A stretch of DNA of 64,000 bases from Streptomyces ochraceiscleroticus (GCF_000720485.1 NZ_JOAX01000006.1:189792-253791), one strand, 5' to 3'; counted from the first letter of the stretch, positions 48,131 through 58,111 are shown. Notes: generated by a model from the sequence alone, not told the origin. Translations and numbers: made by a program.

Positions 48131-48919
48131 ATGGCCGTTAAACCTGAGGGCACACCCATCTGGATCGACGCTTCGTTCCCCGACCTGGAGGCAGCGAAGA
48201 CCTTCTACGGCGAAGTGCTGGGCTGGACCTTCGGCGAGAGCTCGGCGGAGTTCGGCAACTACACCCAGGCATTCTCCGACGGAAAGAGGGTCGCCGGCCT
48301 CTCGCCCAAGATGCCCGGCCAGGACTGGCCGACCGCCTGGTGCCTCTTCTTCGCCTCGGCCGACCTCCAGGCCACCACTGGCAAGATCCGTGACCTCGGC
48401 GGCCGGATCGTCATCGACCCCATGGCCGTCGGGGACTTGGGGCACATGACGATCGCCGCCGACCCCGCCGGCGTCACCTTCGGCCTCTGGCAGCCCGGCA
48501 CCCACCGCGGCTTCGAGAAGCAGGGCGAGCCCGGCTCGTACTGCTGGGCCGAGATCACCACCCGCGAGGCCGAGCGGGCGGACGCGTTCTTCCCCGCCCT
48601 CTTCTCGTACGGCGTGAAGAAGATGCAGGACGAGGCCATCGACTTCAAGCTCTACGAGCTGGGCGGCGACACCACCCTCGGCCGGATGAGGATGACCGAG
48701 GACTTCCCGGCCGGGCTGCCCTCGCACATCAACCCGTACTTCGCCGTCGACGACTGCGACGAGGCCATCGCAAAGATCACCAAGCTCGGCGGCCAGGTGC
48801 ATTTCGGCCCGCACGACAGCCCCTTCGGCCGCTTCGCCGCCGTGTCGGACCAGCAGGGGGCGGGGTTCTCGGTGATCGACATGGGGACTACGAAGGGGGA
48901 CATGCCGAAGATCTCGTAG
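48131..48919 (+). CDS. VOC (glyoxalase/bleomycin-resistance fold) protein, two domains
   Basis: A 262-residue protein with two vicinal-oxygen-chelate modules: residues about 8-125 (WIDASFPDLEAAKTFYGEVL, MTIAADPAGVTFGLWQPG) and about 138-255 (CWAEITTREAERADAFFPAL, INPYFAVDDCDEAIAKITKL). This plan is widespread in Streptomyces as hydrolase- or dioxygenase-like proteins of unknown substrate. ATG 48131 follows GGAGGAAGG. The 130 bases upstream are relatively AT-rich and may contain its promoter. A bidirectional terminator follows. Confidence 0.88.
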   Translation: MAVKPEGTPIWIDASFPDLEAAKTFYGEVLGWTFGESSAEFGNYTQAFSDGKRVAGLSPKMPGQDWPTAWCLFFASADLQATTGKIRDLGGRIVIDPMAVGDLGHMTIAADPAGVTFGLWQPGTHRGFEKQGEPGSYCWAEITTREAERADAFFPALFSYGVKKMQDEAIDFKLYELGGDTTLGRMRMTEDFPAGLPSHINPYFAVDDCDEAIAKITKLGGQVHFGPHDSPFGRFAAVSDQQGAGFSVIDMGTTKGDMPKIS

Positions 48920-48945
48920 CTCACACGGCTGTCGTGTTCCCTTGC

Positions 48946-48983
48946 ACCGGCCCCGGGCGCCGTCACCGGCACCCGGGGCCGGT
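48946..48983. terminator. Bidirectional terminator between the VOC and hydrolase genes
   Basis: ACCGGCCCCGGG and CCCGGGGCCGGT form a 12-bp perfect stem with a 14-base loop, between convergent stops at 48919 and 49019. Confidence 0.78.
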
Positions 48984-49018
48984 ACGTGGCCATCACGCGG
49001 GAGGCCGGTGCGCGACCG

Positions 49019-49849
49019 TCACGCGGAACCGGCCCCCATCGACTCCAGCGCTGCCACGAGCCGATCCGTGACCTCCACCGGTCGCTCCACATTCATCAAA
49101 TGCCCCGCCTCCGGAATCTCCTCGTACCGCACTTCGCACTCCGCGCCCCGCAGCCCATCCATCATGATCTCGGCGGCCTTGCGAGGGCAGAAGGCGTCCT
49201 GCGCCGCCCCGACAACGACGACGGGACACGTGATGTCGGCGAGCGCCGGGGTGAGCGGGCGCTCCCGCAGCCCGGCCATCGCGGCGGCCGCGTTGGCATA
49301 CCCGACCCCGTCCCCGACGGCCGCCATCCGCCGCGCGGTCACCGCGTCCACCTCCACGTCCCCGTCCGTACGATGCAGCGCGGCCGCCGTGTCCGCGCGC
49401 ATCACATCCGCCAGCCGCTGCCGATCCCCGGCGCGCACCAGCCGGATCCGCTCCTCGTAGAACTCCACCGCGGCCTTCCCCACCACCGTGGACGTGCCGA
49501 ACACCACGGCTCCCCTGACCAGTTCAGGCTCGGCCGCCGCAGCGGCCAGCACGACCGCACCACCCAGCGAGAACCCGACACACACGGCCGGCCCCGACAC
49601 CAGTCGCACGAACTCCAGCAAATCATCCCGGAGTTGACCGATACTCCCCTCGGCAGCACCGATCCCACTCCCCCCGTGCCCACGCAGGTCATACGCGTAC
49701 GTCCGCCACCCCACAATCTCCCGCTGCTGCCGCCCCCACGCCCCACCGTCCTCCCCCAGCCCATGCACCAGCACCACAGCAGGCCCGTCCCCGGCGACCC
49801 GGTACCGCACCTCGATGCCGTTCACCCGGACGCTCTCCTCGACCAACAC
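49019..49849 (-). CDS. Alpha/beta hydrolase
   Basis: A 276-residue alpha/beta-hydrolase. The oxyanion region VVLVHGLGEDGGAWGRQQRE, the nucleophile elbow GFSLGG near residue 93, the acid in VVGAAQDAFCP near 215 and the histidine in EIPEAGHLMNVERP near 250 complete the catalytic triad. The pattern fits 3-oxoadipate enol-lactonase (PcaD)-like or esterase members, but the fold covers many reactions. GTG 49849 follows a GGGGGAGAG. No signal peptide. It lies just downstream (56 bases) of the thiolase gene on the same strand and could belong to the end of that long operon. Confidence 0.87.
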   Translation of the reverse strand: MLVEESVRVNGIEVRYRVAGDGPAVVLVHGLGEDGGAWGRQQREIVGWRTYAYDLRGHGGSGIGAAEGSIGQLRDDLLEFVRLVSGPAVCVGFSLGGAVVLAAAAAEPELVRGAVVFGTSTVVGKAAVEFYEERIRLVRAGDRQRLADVMRADTAAALHRTDGDVEVDAVTARRMAAVGDGVGYANAAAAMAGLRERPLTPALADITCPVVVVGAAQDAFCPRKAAEIMMDGLRGAECEVRYEEIPEAGHLMNVERPVEVTDRLVAALESMGAGSA

Positions 49850-49905
49850 GTCTCTCCCCCTCCTCGGCCTTCCCGCCCGATCGTGCCCGCATTTTTACCT
49901 CGGAC

Positions 49906-51120
49906 TCAAGCGCTCACCCGCTCGAAGACCGCTGCCAGGCCCTGGCCGCCGCCGATGCACATTGTTTCCAGGGCGTAGCGGGCGTCGCGGCGGTGCATTT
50001 CGCGGGTCATGGTGGTGAGGATGCGGGTGCCGGTGGCGCCGACCGGGTGGCCCAGGGAGATGCCGGAACCGTGGATGTTGAGCCGCGCGAAGTCGGCCTC
50101 GCCGAAGTCCCATTCGCGAGTGCAGGCGAGCACCTGCGCGGCGAACGCCTCGTTGAGTTCGATCAGGTCCAGGTCGGAGATCTTCAGGTCCGCCTTCTCC
50201 AACGCAACGGCGGTGGCGGGGACCGGGCCGATGCCCATGAGTTTTGGGGCCACGCCGGCCAGACCCCATGACACCAGGCGTACCAACGGGCGCAGGCCGA
50301 GCTGTTCGGCCCGCTCCGGGTGGGTGACAACGCACATCGCCGCGGCGTCGTTCTGGCCGCTGGCGTTGCCCGCGGTCACGGTGGCCTCGGGGTCCTGCTT
50401 GCCCAGTACCGGGCGCAGGGCCCCGAGGGTCTCCATCGAGGCGTCGGCGCGGGGGTGCTCGTCCGTGTCGACGAGGGTCTCGCCCTTCTTCGTCCGTACC
50501 GTGACCGGAATGATCTCCTCGGCGAACACGCCGGAGGTCTGCGCGGCGACCGCCCGCCGGTGTGAAGTCACCGCCAGCCGGTCCTGTTCCTCGCGGTCGA
50601 TGCCGTACTCGCGGCGCAGGTTCTCCGCGGTTTCCAGCATCCCGCCCGGTACCGGGTAGTTGCGGCCGCCGGCGGTGGCGCGGCCCCGGGCCAGGCCGTC
50701 GTGCAGTGTCACGCCCTGGCCCTTGACGCCCCACCGCATGTCGGTGGCGTAGAAGGCGACATTACTCATGCTCTCCGCGCCACCGGCGACGATCAGCTCG
50801 CTGACACCGCACTGCACCTGCATCGCTGCCTGCAGTACCGACTGCAGGCCCGAGCCGCAGCGGCGGTCGACCTGCATGCCGGGCACGGTGATCGGCAGGC
50901 CCGCGTCCAGGGCGACGACCCGGCCGATGGCGGGCGCCTCGCTGCTCGGGTAACAGTTGCCGAGGATGACGTCGTCGATCGCGGCCGGGTCGAGGCCGGT
51001 ACGGGCCAGGAGCCCCCGTAGCGCGACCGTGCCCAGCTCGGCCACGCTCAGGCTCTTCAGGGCACCACCGAATCGTCCGATGGGGGTACGGACGGGCTCA
51101 CAAATCACTGCTTCACGCAT
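49906..51120 (-). CDS. Thiolase (acetyl-CoA C-acyltransferase), second paralogue
   Basis: A 404-residue degradative thiolase closely resembling that at 21895-23115. Catalytic features are VDRRCGSGLQSV, HGSGISLGHPVGATG and CIGGGQG. It would perform the last cleavage step of the acyl-CoA operon. ATG 51120 is chosen because GGAGG lies 11 bases upstream while the earlier GTG 51138 sits on that same site. It is the sixth gene of the minus-strand operon, 59 bases after the SDR stop. Confidence 0.9.
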   Translation of the reverse strand: MREAVICEPVRTPIGRFGGALKSLSVAELGTVALRGLLARTGLDPAAIDDVILGNCYPSSEAPAIGRVVALDAGLPITVPGMQVDRRCGSGLQSVLQAAMQVQCGVSELIVAGGAESMSNVAFYATDMRWGVKGQGVTLHDGLARGRATAGGRNYPVPGGMLETAENLRREYGIDREEQDRLAVTSHRRAVAAQTSGVFAEEIIPVTVRTKKGETLVDTDEHPRADASMETLGALRPVLGKQDPEATVTAGNASGQNDAAAMCVVTHPERAEQLGLRPLVRLVSWGLAGVAPKLMGIGPVPATAVALEKADLKISDLDLIELNEAFAAQVLACTREWDFGEADFARLNIHGSGISLGHPVGATGTRILTTMTREMHRRDARYALETMCIGGGQGLAAVFERVSA

Positions 51121-51179
51121 AATTTTCGATGCCTCCACGACGGGTCGACGACGAACGGGGCGGCTGACAAGCGCCGGGG

Positions 51180-51920
51180 TTACATGAACCGTCCGCCGGT
51201 CACTTCCAGCACCGTGCCGGTCATGTACGAGGAGAGCTCCGAGGCGAGGAACAGCGCGACGGAGGCGACCTCGCCCGGCTCACCGGCGCGTTGCATCGGG
51301 ATCTCGGCCATCTTCTGGTCCCACGCCTTCTGCGGCATCGCCTCGGTCATGGCCGAACGGATCAGGCCCGGCTGGATGGCGTTGACCCGTACACCGTGGT
51401 GCGCCAGCTCCTTGGCCGCGGCCTTCGACAGGCCCACGATGCCGGCCTTGGCCGCGGAGTAATTGGTCTGGCCGACCATGCCGACCTTCCCGGACAGCGA
51501 GGAGATGTTCACGATCGCGCCGCTCTTCTGCTCGCGCATGACCGCGGCCGCCTTGCGAGTGCCGTTCCAGGTGCCCTTGATGTGTACGTCGATGACCTGG
51601 TCGAACTGTTCCTCGGTCATCTTCCGCATCGTCGCATCACGAGTGATTCCGGCGTTGTTGACCATGACGTCCAGCGAGCCGAAGGCATCCAGTGCCGTCT
51701 GCACGAGCGTGTCCACCTCGCCGGCGTTCGTGATGTCACACCGCACCGCCCGGGCCACCGCGGGACCGCCGAGTCCCTTGGCTGCCGCCTCGGCGGCCTC
51801 CAGATTCAGGTCGCCGAGGACGACCTTCGCGCCCTCCTGGACGAACCGCTCGGCGATCGCGAGACCGATTCCCTGGGCACCGCCGGTGATGACCGCGGTC
51901 TTGTCAGCGAGTAGCGCCAT
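51180..51920 (-). CDS. Short-chain dehydrogenase/reductase (FabG-like)
   Basis: A 246-residue SDR with TGGAQGIG near residue 14, [15 protein letters not shown], the catalytic serine in VNISSLSG near 140 and YSAAK near 153, and the family C-terminus [13 protein letters not shown] FabG/PhaB-like 3-oxoacyl/3-hydroxyacyl-CoA oxidoreductase is the natural reading in this operon. It could act as the hydroxyacyl-CoA dehydrogenase of the pathway. ATG 51920 follows AAGGAG at 9 bases. It overlaps the CoA-transferase gene by 17 bases. Confidence 0.9.
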   Translation of the reverse strand: MALLADKTAVITGGAQGIGLAIAERFVQEGAKVVLGDLNLEAAEAAAKGLGGPAVARAVRCDITNAGEVDTLVQTALDAFGSLDVMVNNAGITRDATMRKMTEEQFDQVIDVHIKGTWNGTRKAAAVMREQKSGAIVNISSLSGKVGMVGQTNYSAAKAGIVGLSKAAAKELAHHGVRVNAIQPGLIRSAMTEAMPQKAWDQKMAEIPMQRAGEPGEVASVALFLASELSSYMTGTVLEVTGGRFM

Positions 51921-53208
51921 GGTAGTCAATCTCCTTCTCGGGGTCGTGAGTTGGCTGCTGGATGACGCCGTTTTCACGCAGCATCGCCAAGTCGCCGGAT
52001 GACAGGCCGAGTTCGGCGCGCAGTACCTCGTCGGTGTGCGCGCCCACCCGCGGCGACGCCTCCGGCGGCGACTGTTCACCGGCCATCACGACGGGCGATC
52101 CGGGCGCCCAGTAGCTGCCGATCCCGGGCTGCTGTACCTGTGCCATCAGCGGGTTCTCGCGCAGCAGGCGTGCGCCGTCGGCGGCGAGATCGGTGAAGCT
52201 CCGGTACTTCGACCAGAGCACGCGAGTGGTACGCAGGGCCGCTTCCGCCTGAGCGATCGTGCGGGTCTCGAACCAGCCGGCCAGCAGCCCGCCCAGGACC
52301 TTGCGGTGCCGGTAGCGTTCCGACTCTTCCTCCAAGTCCGCCCCGAGCGCGATCCCCAGCGCGGAGACGGCGTCGGTGAGCCCAGTGACGGCCAGGAGTT
52401 CCCGCCAGTGCCGGGGAGTGAGTGTCACGATCATCAGCCGCTCGCCGTCGGCCGTGGTGAAGTCGCGGCCGAAGGTGCCGTAGACGTAGTTGCCGATGCG
52501 TTCCCGCGGCGTGCTGCTCAGTTGTGCTTCGGCGAGGTAACCGAGGCTTCCGGCGGTCGCCAACGCAACGTCCTCCAGGGCGACCCGTACCTGCTGGCCC
52601 TCGCCCGTCAGCAGACGGTGGCGTTCGGCGGCCAGCAGTCCGGTCGCGAGGTACAGCCCGGCGGCGACGTCCCACGCGGGCAGCAGGTGGTTCACCGGTC
52701 CCGCGCCCTCCGGGCCGGTGACCAGTGGGAATCCGGTGGCCGCCTGGACGGTGTAGTCCACCGCTGTGCCACCGTCGCGGCGGCCGGTCAGCAGTACGTG
52801 GATCAGGTCGGGGCGGCGTTCCCGCAGCGCCTCGTACGTCAGGTCCGGGGTCCGCTCGGAGTTGCTGATCACGATTCCGCCGCGGCGCCCGCCGCCGACG
52901 ATCAGCTCGGCGACCAGCCGACGTCCCTGCTCACAGGCCAGGTCCACCTCGATGGCGCGCTTGCCCTTGTTCAGCCCCGACCAGTACAGGCTCGTCCCGC
53001 TGTCCGCCAGCGGCAGGCGGGTGCGGTCGGGGGCACCGCCGACCGACTCGATCCGGATCACGTCGGCGCCGAGCTGAGCCAGTGTCATCCCGCTCAGCGG
53101 GGTCGCCACATAGCTGGAGATCTCGATGATCCGCATGCCCCGCAGCGGCTGGGAGGGCCGCGCTTCCCGCTCCCGGAGCTCCTGCGGTACGGCGGGGTCG
53201 TCCCTCAC
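51904..53208 (-). CDS. Class III CoA-transferase (CaiB/BaiF family)
   Basis: A 434-residue CoA-transferase that moves CoA between carboxylates through an aspartyl intermediate. Visible are [18 protein letters not shown] and [14 protein letters not shown], then [19 protein letters not shown]. The presumed catalytic aspartate is in [14 protein letters not shown] near residue 152. The C-terminal region contains a substantial helical insertion (residues about 265-330). It is longer than the 380-410 residues of simple members. GTG 53208 overlaps the TGA of the dehydrogenase. With an NDP-forming ligase in the same operon there are two possible CoA-activation routes. Confidence 0.87.
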   Translation of the reverse strand: MRDDPAVPQELREREARPSQPLRGMRIIEISSYVATPLSGMTLAQLGADVIRIESVGGAPDRTRLPLADSGTSLYWSGLNKGKRAIEVDLACEQGRRLVAELIVGGGRRGGIVISNSERTPDLTYEALRERRPDLIHVLLTGRRDGGTAVDYTVQAATGFPLVTGPEGAGPVNHLLPAWDVAAGLYLATGLLAAERHRLLTGEGQQVRVALEDVALATAGSLGYLAEAQLSSTPRERIGNYVYGTFGRDFTTADGERLMIVTLTPRHWRELLAVTGLTDAVSALGIALGADLEEESERYRHRKVLGGLLAGWFETRTIAQAEAALRTTRVLWSKYRSFTDLAADGARLLRENPLMAQVQQPGIGSYWAPGSPVVMAGEQSPPEASPRVGAHTDEVLRAELGLSSGDLAMLRENGVIQQPTHDPEKEIDYHGATR

Positions 53209-54347
53209 TTCGCTCCCCGCATCAGGTTCCTGCCGATGATCAGCTTCTGGATTTCGCTGGTGCCCTCGTAGATGCGGAAGAGCCGGGCGTCGCGGTAGCA
53301 GCGCTCGACGACCGTGCCGCGCATGTACCCCATGCCACCGTGGATCTGCACCGCGAGGTCGGCCGCCTTGGAGACCATCTCGGAGCAGAACAGCTTGGCC
53401 GCTGAGGGCGCGATCCTGCGGTCCTCGCCGGAGTCGTACCTGCGCGCCGCGTCGAGGACCAGCGCGCGGCCGGCCAGTACCCCGGTCTGGATCTCCGCGA
53501 GCATCGCCTGGACCAGTTGGAACTCGCCGATCGGCTTGCCCCCCTGTTTGTTGGAGGCGGCGTGGGCGACGGACTCCTCCAGGATCCGCTGGGCCATGCC
53601 GACGCAGAGCGCGGCGATGTGCACGCGGCCGCGCACGAGGGACTTCATCGCGGTGCCGAAGCCGGCGCCCTCCTCGCCGCCGATCAGCGCGTCCTTGCCG
53701 ACGCGCACGTCGTCGAAGAACACCTCGGCGGTCCAGGCGCCCGCCTGGCCCATCTTGGGGTCTTTGGGACCGATGGTGACGCCCTTCCGGTCGGCCTCGA
53801 CCAGGAAGACGGAGATGCCCTTCGTACCGTGGCTCTCCGGATCCGTCCGGGCGAAGACCACCAGCAGATCGGCCAGCGGGGCGTTGGTGATGAACCGCTT
53901 CGACCCGTTGATGACGTACCGGTCACCATCGCGCACCGCGCGGGTCGTCAAGCCGGACGGGTCCGAGCCCGCCTCGGCCTCGGTCAGCGCGAAGGAGGCG
54001 ACGGCGCCCTCGGCGAGCCGGGGCAGCCAGTGCTTCCGCTGTTCCTCGGTACCGGCGTTGACCAGCACCTGTCCGGCAATGCCGTTGTTGGTGCCGAACA
54101 TCGAGCGGAAGGAGGGGGTGGTGTAACCGAATTCGAAGGCGAGCCGTGCGTCCTCGTACAGGTTCGCGCCGAGGCCGCCGTACTCCTCGGGCAGCATGTA
54201 CCCGAACAGGCCCATCTCCGCTGCCTTTTGACGGATGTCCTCGGGTATGGCGTCGGTCTCCTCGATCTCGTCCTCACGCGGGACGACGTCCTCGCGCACG
54301 AAGCGGCGCACCGCGTCGAGCACGGCCTCGAAATCGGTGGATTCCAT
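53205..54347 (-). CDS. Acyl-CoA dehydrogenase
   Basis: A 380-residue FAD-dependent acyl-CoA dehydrogenase. The flavin-contact regions FALTEAEAGSDPSGLTTRAV and YVINGSKRFITNAP and the C-terminal MGYMRGTVVERCYRDARLF block are typical. The catalytic base is the Glu in YEGTSEIQK near residue 365. ATG 54347 is preferred over ATG 54374 because an ACGGAG ribosome site sits 9 bases upstream and the length then equals the family norm. It introduces the C2-C3 double bond in the pathway; an electron-transfer flavoprotein would be needed from elsewhere. Confidence 0.9.
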   Translation of the reverse strand: MESTDFEAVLDAVRRFVREDVVPREDEIEETDAIPEDIRQKAAEMGLFGYMLPEEYGGLGANLYEDARLAFEFGYTTPSFRSMFGTNNGIAGQVLVNAGTEEQRKHWLPRLAEGAVASFALTEAEAGSDPSGLTTRAVRDGDRYVINGSKRFITNAPLADLLVVFARTDPESHGTKGISVFLVEADRKGVTIGPKDPKMGQAGAWTAEVFFDDVRVGKDALIGGEEGAGFGTAMKSLVRGRVHIAALCVGMAQRILEESVAHAASNKQGGKPIGEFQLVQAMLAEIQTGVLAGRALVLDAARRYDSGEDRRIAPSAAKLFCSEMVSKAADLAVQIHGGMGYMRGTVVERCYRDARLFRIYEGTSEIQKLIIGRNLMRGAK

Positions 54348-54370
54348 GGTGTTGTTCTCCGTTCCCGCGT

Positions 54371-56587
54371 TCATTCGGTCTCGGTCGGGCTGGTCAGGAC
54401 CGCCAGGGCGTCCACAGCGACGGCTCCGTGTCCTTCCGGGCCGAGGAGCAGTGGGTTCACATCGAGTTCGGCGAGGTCCTCGGACAGGTCGGCGGCCAGC
54501 CAGGACAGGCGCGCGATGGTTTCCGCGGCCGCGTCGATGTCACGCGGCGGTTTGCCGCGTACCGCGCCGAGCAGCCGGCTGCCACGTAGCGACAGGAGCA
54601 GGCGTCGGGCGGTGTCGGTGTCGATGGGGGCAACGGCGACTTGGCTGTCGGCAAGGGCCTCGACGAGTACCCCGCCCAGGCCGACCACGACGACCGGGCC
54701 GAACACGGGGTCGTTCTTGGTCCCGACGATCAGCTCGGTGCCGGCGGGCGCCATGCGCTGGACCAGCAGTCGGGCATCGTCCACTCCCGCCTCGCGGGCG
54801 ATGCGGAACAAGTCGTCGGCGGCCCCGCGAATGGCCCCGGCCTCGTCGAGCCCGAGCCGCACACCGCCCATGTCGCTCTTGTGCCCGATGCGGTCGGACA
54901 ACAGCTTGACCGCGACCGGGCCGTCGAGCTCCGCCGCCGCGGCCACCGCCGCGTCGGCGGACTCCACCGGGCGGGAGGCGGCAGACGGTATGCCGTACGC
55001 CGCGATCAGCCGGGTCGACTCGTGCTCATCGAGCTGGATCCGCCGCGCGGCCCGCGCTTCGGTCAGCAGTGACCGCGCGGCGGCGTCATCGATACCGGCG
55101 GGGCGCTGCGGCCGCACCAGCGCGGGGCGCAGGCTGAAGTCCGCGAGCAGCCCCAGCGCTGCGGCAGCGCTGCCCGGGCCGGTGTAGCAAGGGATGCCGA
55201 GATCCCGCAGCCGCTGCCTGGGCCGCCCACTGCCCCCGGTCCACACCACGACCACGGGACGGTCCGTGGACCGATTCGCCTCCTCGACCGCGTCGATGAG
55301 CTCCGTGGCACAACTGTCCGCGCAGCCGAGCAGGACCGCGATCATGTCGGTGTCGGGATGCTCGACGGCCACTCGCAGCGCCCGGCGCAGCATGCCCGGC
55401 TCGGCGAGGAGGGTGCCGGTGAGGTCGACCGGATTGCGCGGAGATCCGTACGCCGGGATGGCGGCGGCCATCTTCCGCTGCCACGTCTCGTCCCACGGAC
55501 GCACCTCCAAGCCGTACTGGGCGGCCGCATCGGCCATCAGGGCTCCTGCCCCACCGGAGACCGACAGGCTGGTCAGCCTGCGCCCGCTGGCCCGCCGCCC
55601 GGTCGCGAAGAGCTGCGCGGCACCCAGCATCTCGTCCGGCCCGTCCACTCGCAGAATGCCGTACTGCCGCGCCGCACCATCGAAGACCGCGTCCTCCCCG
55701 GCCAGCGACGCGGTATGCGACTGCGCCGCACGCGCCCCCGCCGCCGACCGCCCCACTTTCACAGCGATGATCGGCTTGTCCCGCTCATGTGCCTCCCGTG
55801 CCGCCTCCAACAGCCTGCGGCCGCCGGTGACACCCTCCAGATAGGCCAGTACCACCTGCGTCTGGTCGGTGCGCACCAGCCCGTCCAGCAGTTCGGCCAC
55901 CGAAAGGTCCACCTCATTGCCGGTGTTGAGGTAATGCGAGATCCCAATGCCCAGATTCTGGGACTCGTTGAAGACGAAGCCGCCGAACGCGCCGCTCTGG
56001 CTGAGGAAGGCCACCGGGCCCTCGTGCAGCGGTACGTCCTCGTCCAGCGCCGAGGTGAACGTGGGCATCGCGCGGTCCCGGACCCCGATCATGCCCAGGC
56101 AGTTCGGCCCGAGCACCCGCACACCGCTCTCGTCGATCGCCGCCCGCAGCTCACGCTGGAGCGCCGCGCCCTCACCGCCGAGTTCGGCGAAGCCGGACGC
56201 GCCCACGATCGCGGCCGGGACGCCACGCCGACCGCAGGCCCGTACCGCATCGGCCGTCCGCTCCGCCGACAGCATGATCATCGCCAGGTCGATGTCACCG
56301 TCCACCTCGTCGAGGCTGCGATGGGCGGGCAGGCCCTGGACGGTCCCGCGAGTGGGATTGATCGGCAGGATCCGCCCGGCGAACCCGAAGCGCTTCAGAT
56401 ACTCCACCGGCCGGCCCGACAGCTTGGCCGGGTTGTCCGACGCGCCGAGGATCGCGATGGACCGCGGATACAACAGCCTCTGCACTGCGTCGCCACGGTC
56501 GGACGGGGCGGCCGGGTCGGTCAGGCTGGTCAGCTCGGCCTGGTCGGTCAGGTCGCTCGGATTCGGGCTCGGTTCGCTCGCAGACAC
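54371..56587 (-). CDS. Acyl-CoA synthetase (NDP-forming), acetate-CoA-ligase-like
   Basis: A 738-residue fusion of alpha and beta subunits of an NDP-forming acyl-CoA synthetase. The CoA-binding domain opens with LYPRSIAILGASDNPAKLSG. VRVLGPNCLGMIGVRDRAMP follows, and the phosphohistidine is in QSHTASLAGED near residue 290. The C-terminal ATP-grasp part (from about 530) includes AVKLLSDRIGHKSDMGGVRL. It makes acyl-CoA from acid, CoA and ATP with ADP release. GTG 56587 has AAAGGAG six bases upstream and is preferred over TTG 56593. The 15-base gap to the transporter gene supports one operon. Confidence 0.88.
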   Translation of the reverse strand: MSASEPSPNPSDLTDQAELTSLTDPAAPSDRGDAVQRLLYPRSIAILGASDNPAKLSGRPVEYLKRFGFAGRILPINPTRGTVQGLPAHRSLDEVDGDIDLAMIMLSAERTADAVRACGRRGVPAAIVGASGFAELGGEGAALQRELRAAIDESGVRVLGPNCLGMIGVRDRAMPTFTSALDEDVPLHEGPVAFLSQSGAFGGFVFNESQNLGIGISHYLNTGNEVDLSVAELLDGLVRTDQTQVVLAYLEGVTGGRRLLEAAREAHERDKPIIAVKVGRSAAGARAAQSHTASLAGEDAVFDGAARQYGILRVDGPDEMLGAAQLFATGRRASGRRLTSLSVSGGAGALMADAAAQYGLEVRPWDETWQRKMAAAIPAYGSPRNPVDLTGTLLAEPGMLRRALRVAVEHPDTDMIAVLLGCADSCATELIDAVEEANRSTDRPVVVVWTGGSGRPRQRLRDLGIPCYTGPGSAAAALGLLADFSLRPALVRPQRPAGIDDAAARSLLTEARAARRIQLDEHESTRLIAAYGIPSAASRPVESADAAVAAAAELDGPVAVKLLSDRIGHKSDMGGVRLGLDEAGAIRGAADDLFRIAREAGVDDARLLVQRMAPAGTELIVGTKNDPVFGPVVVVGLGGVLVEALADSQVAVAPIDTDTARRLLLSLRGSRLLGAVRGKPPRDIDAAAETIARLSWLAADLSEDLAELDVNPLLLGPEGHGAVAVDALAVLTSPTETE

Positions 56588-56602
56588 GGTCAACTCCTTT
56601 AT

Positions 56603-57922
56603 CTACAGCGCGAGATGAGTCGTCGGGCGGTCGGACTCCTCCGCGCGGCTGGCCGACAGCGTGAGGAACGCCCGGGCGGCGAACAGTGACACCACGGTCA
56701 CCAGCACCGCGAAACCGATCGGCAGCGCGATCGACCCGGAGGCGGTGAGCAGGGACTGCAGGATCACCGGCGCCAGGCCGCCGAGGACCCCGGCGAGCCC
56801 ATAGGTCGCCGAGATTCCGGTGTAGCGGACGTTCGCCGGGAACGCCTGCGCGAACATGCCCGCCAGAAGGGCGTAATACATGACGTCCGGAATGGTCGCG
56901 AGCACCGCACCCAGCATGGCGAGGGTCCAATTCCCGGTACCGACGAGAACGAACATCAAAGGCAGCGTCGGCAACTGGAGTACGAGCAGCAGGGTGACGG
57001 CCTTCCGCACGTTCCAACGGGTGGCCAGTACCGCCCCGAAAGGCTGCACCAGGAATTGCACCACACCGGCGATCAGAATAATCGCGAGGAAGTCGTTCTT
57101 CGCCAGGCCGATTTCCGCGGTGGCCCAGGACAGCGCGAAGGTGTCTCGCGCGTAGACCACCGTGAACACGGTGAGGGCCGCGCCCACGCCGACCAGTACG
57201 GTCTTCGTGTTGCCGCGGAACAGGCTGACCAGCGGGACCTTCACCGTCTGCTGGGACGCCCGCATCGCGAGGACCGCGGGCGACTCCTCCAGGCTCAGCC
57301 GGATCACCAGACCGACGACCACCAGCAGCGCCGACGCGAGGAACGGCAGCCGCCACGCCCAGCTCAGCAGCGCGTCATCCGGCAGTTGGGCGACCGCGAG
57401 GAAGGACAGCGTCGCCAGGATGCGCCCCGCGGGCGAGCCCTGTTGCGCGAAGGCGCCGAACAGGAAGCTGCGTTCCTTCTTGGCGTGCTCGGTCGCGATC
57501 AGCACCGCGCCGCCCCACTCGCCGCCGACGGCCAGCCCCTGCACCATGCGGAACACGATCAGCAGTACCGGTGCGGCCGCGCCGATCTGGGCATAGGTCG
57601 GCAGCAGGCCGATGCCGACCGTGCTGACGCCCATCAGCATCAGCGTCGCGATGAGCGCCTTCTTCCGTCCGATCCGGTCGCCGAGGTGACCGAAGACGAT
57701 GCCGCCGAGCGGGCGCGCCAGGAATCCGATCCAGAAGGTGGCGAAGGACAGCAGAATTCCGACCGAGGCCGGGACCCGGGAAAAGAACAACGGCGCGAAC
57801 ACCAGGGCCGAGGCGGTGCCGTATACGTAGAAGTCGTACCACTCGATGGTCGTGCCCATGAAAGAGGCCCACCCTGCTTTGCGGGCCATTTTCTCTTCTC
57901 TGGGCAACTGTCCGGTTCGCAT
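56603..57922 (-). CDS. MHS-family MFS proton symporter, second paralogue
   Basis: A 439-residue, 12-segment MHS transporter resembling the product of 20388-21737 along its whole length. Blocks are FMGTTIEWYDFYVYGTASAL, FLARPLGGIVFGHLGDRIGR and GLAVGGEWGGAVLIATEHA. It probably imports the carboxylic acid that the operon degrades. It is the first gene of the six-gene minus-strand operon and is divergent from the LysR gene; the 189-base gap carries a palindrome. ATG 57922 has AAGGA at about 9 bases; ATG 57889 is an alternative. Confidence 0.88.
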   Translation of the reverse strand: MRTGQLPREEKMARKAGWASFMGTTIEWYDFYVYGTASALVFAPLFFSRVPASVGILLSFATFWIGFLARPLGGIVFGHLGDRIGRKKALIATLMLMGVSTVGIGLLPTYAQIGAAAPVLLIVFRMVQGLAVGGEWGGAVLIATEHAKKERSFLFGAFAQQGSPAGRILATLSFLAVAQLPDDALLSWAWRLPFLASALLVVVGLVIRLSLEESPAVLAMRASQQTVKVPLVSLFRGNTKTVLVGVGAALTVFTVVYARDTFALSWATAEIGLAKNDFLAIILIAGVVQFLVQPFGAVLATRWNVRKAVTLLLVLQLPTLPLMFVLVGTGNWTLAMLGAVLATIPDVMYYALLAGMFAQAFPANVRYTGISATYGLAGVLGGLAPVILQSLLTASGSIALPIGFAVLVTVVSLFAARAFLTLSASRAEESDRPTTHLAL

Positions 57923-58005
57923 CTCACGTTTCCTTCCGGAATGGCGACCCTGCGTATGGACCTTGCGTATGACCCTCCGTACGACGGCGCGATGTTGCTG
58001 CTCGG

Positions 58006-58031
58006 GAAACTAAGGGCAACGAACTAGTTTC
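58006..58031. promoter_or_regulatory. Candidate LysR operator in the divergent promoter
   Basis: GAAACTA and TAGTTTC are 7-bp inverted arms spaced by 12 bases, 84 bases before the MHS start and 81 bases before the LysR start. Size and position fit a LysR dimer site. Confidence 0.5.
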
Positions 58032-58111
58032 GTCCAACACCAATCCTGCGTACGATTGATTCGCCGCAGCGACACAATGGGCTGTGACCAGCGCAGAGCA
58101 GAGGTGGCCGG

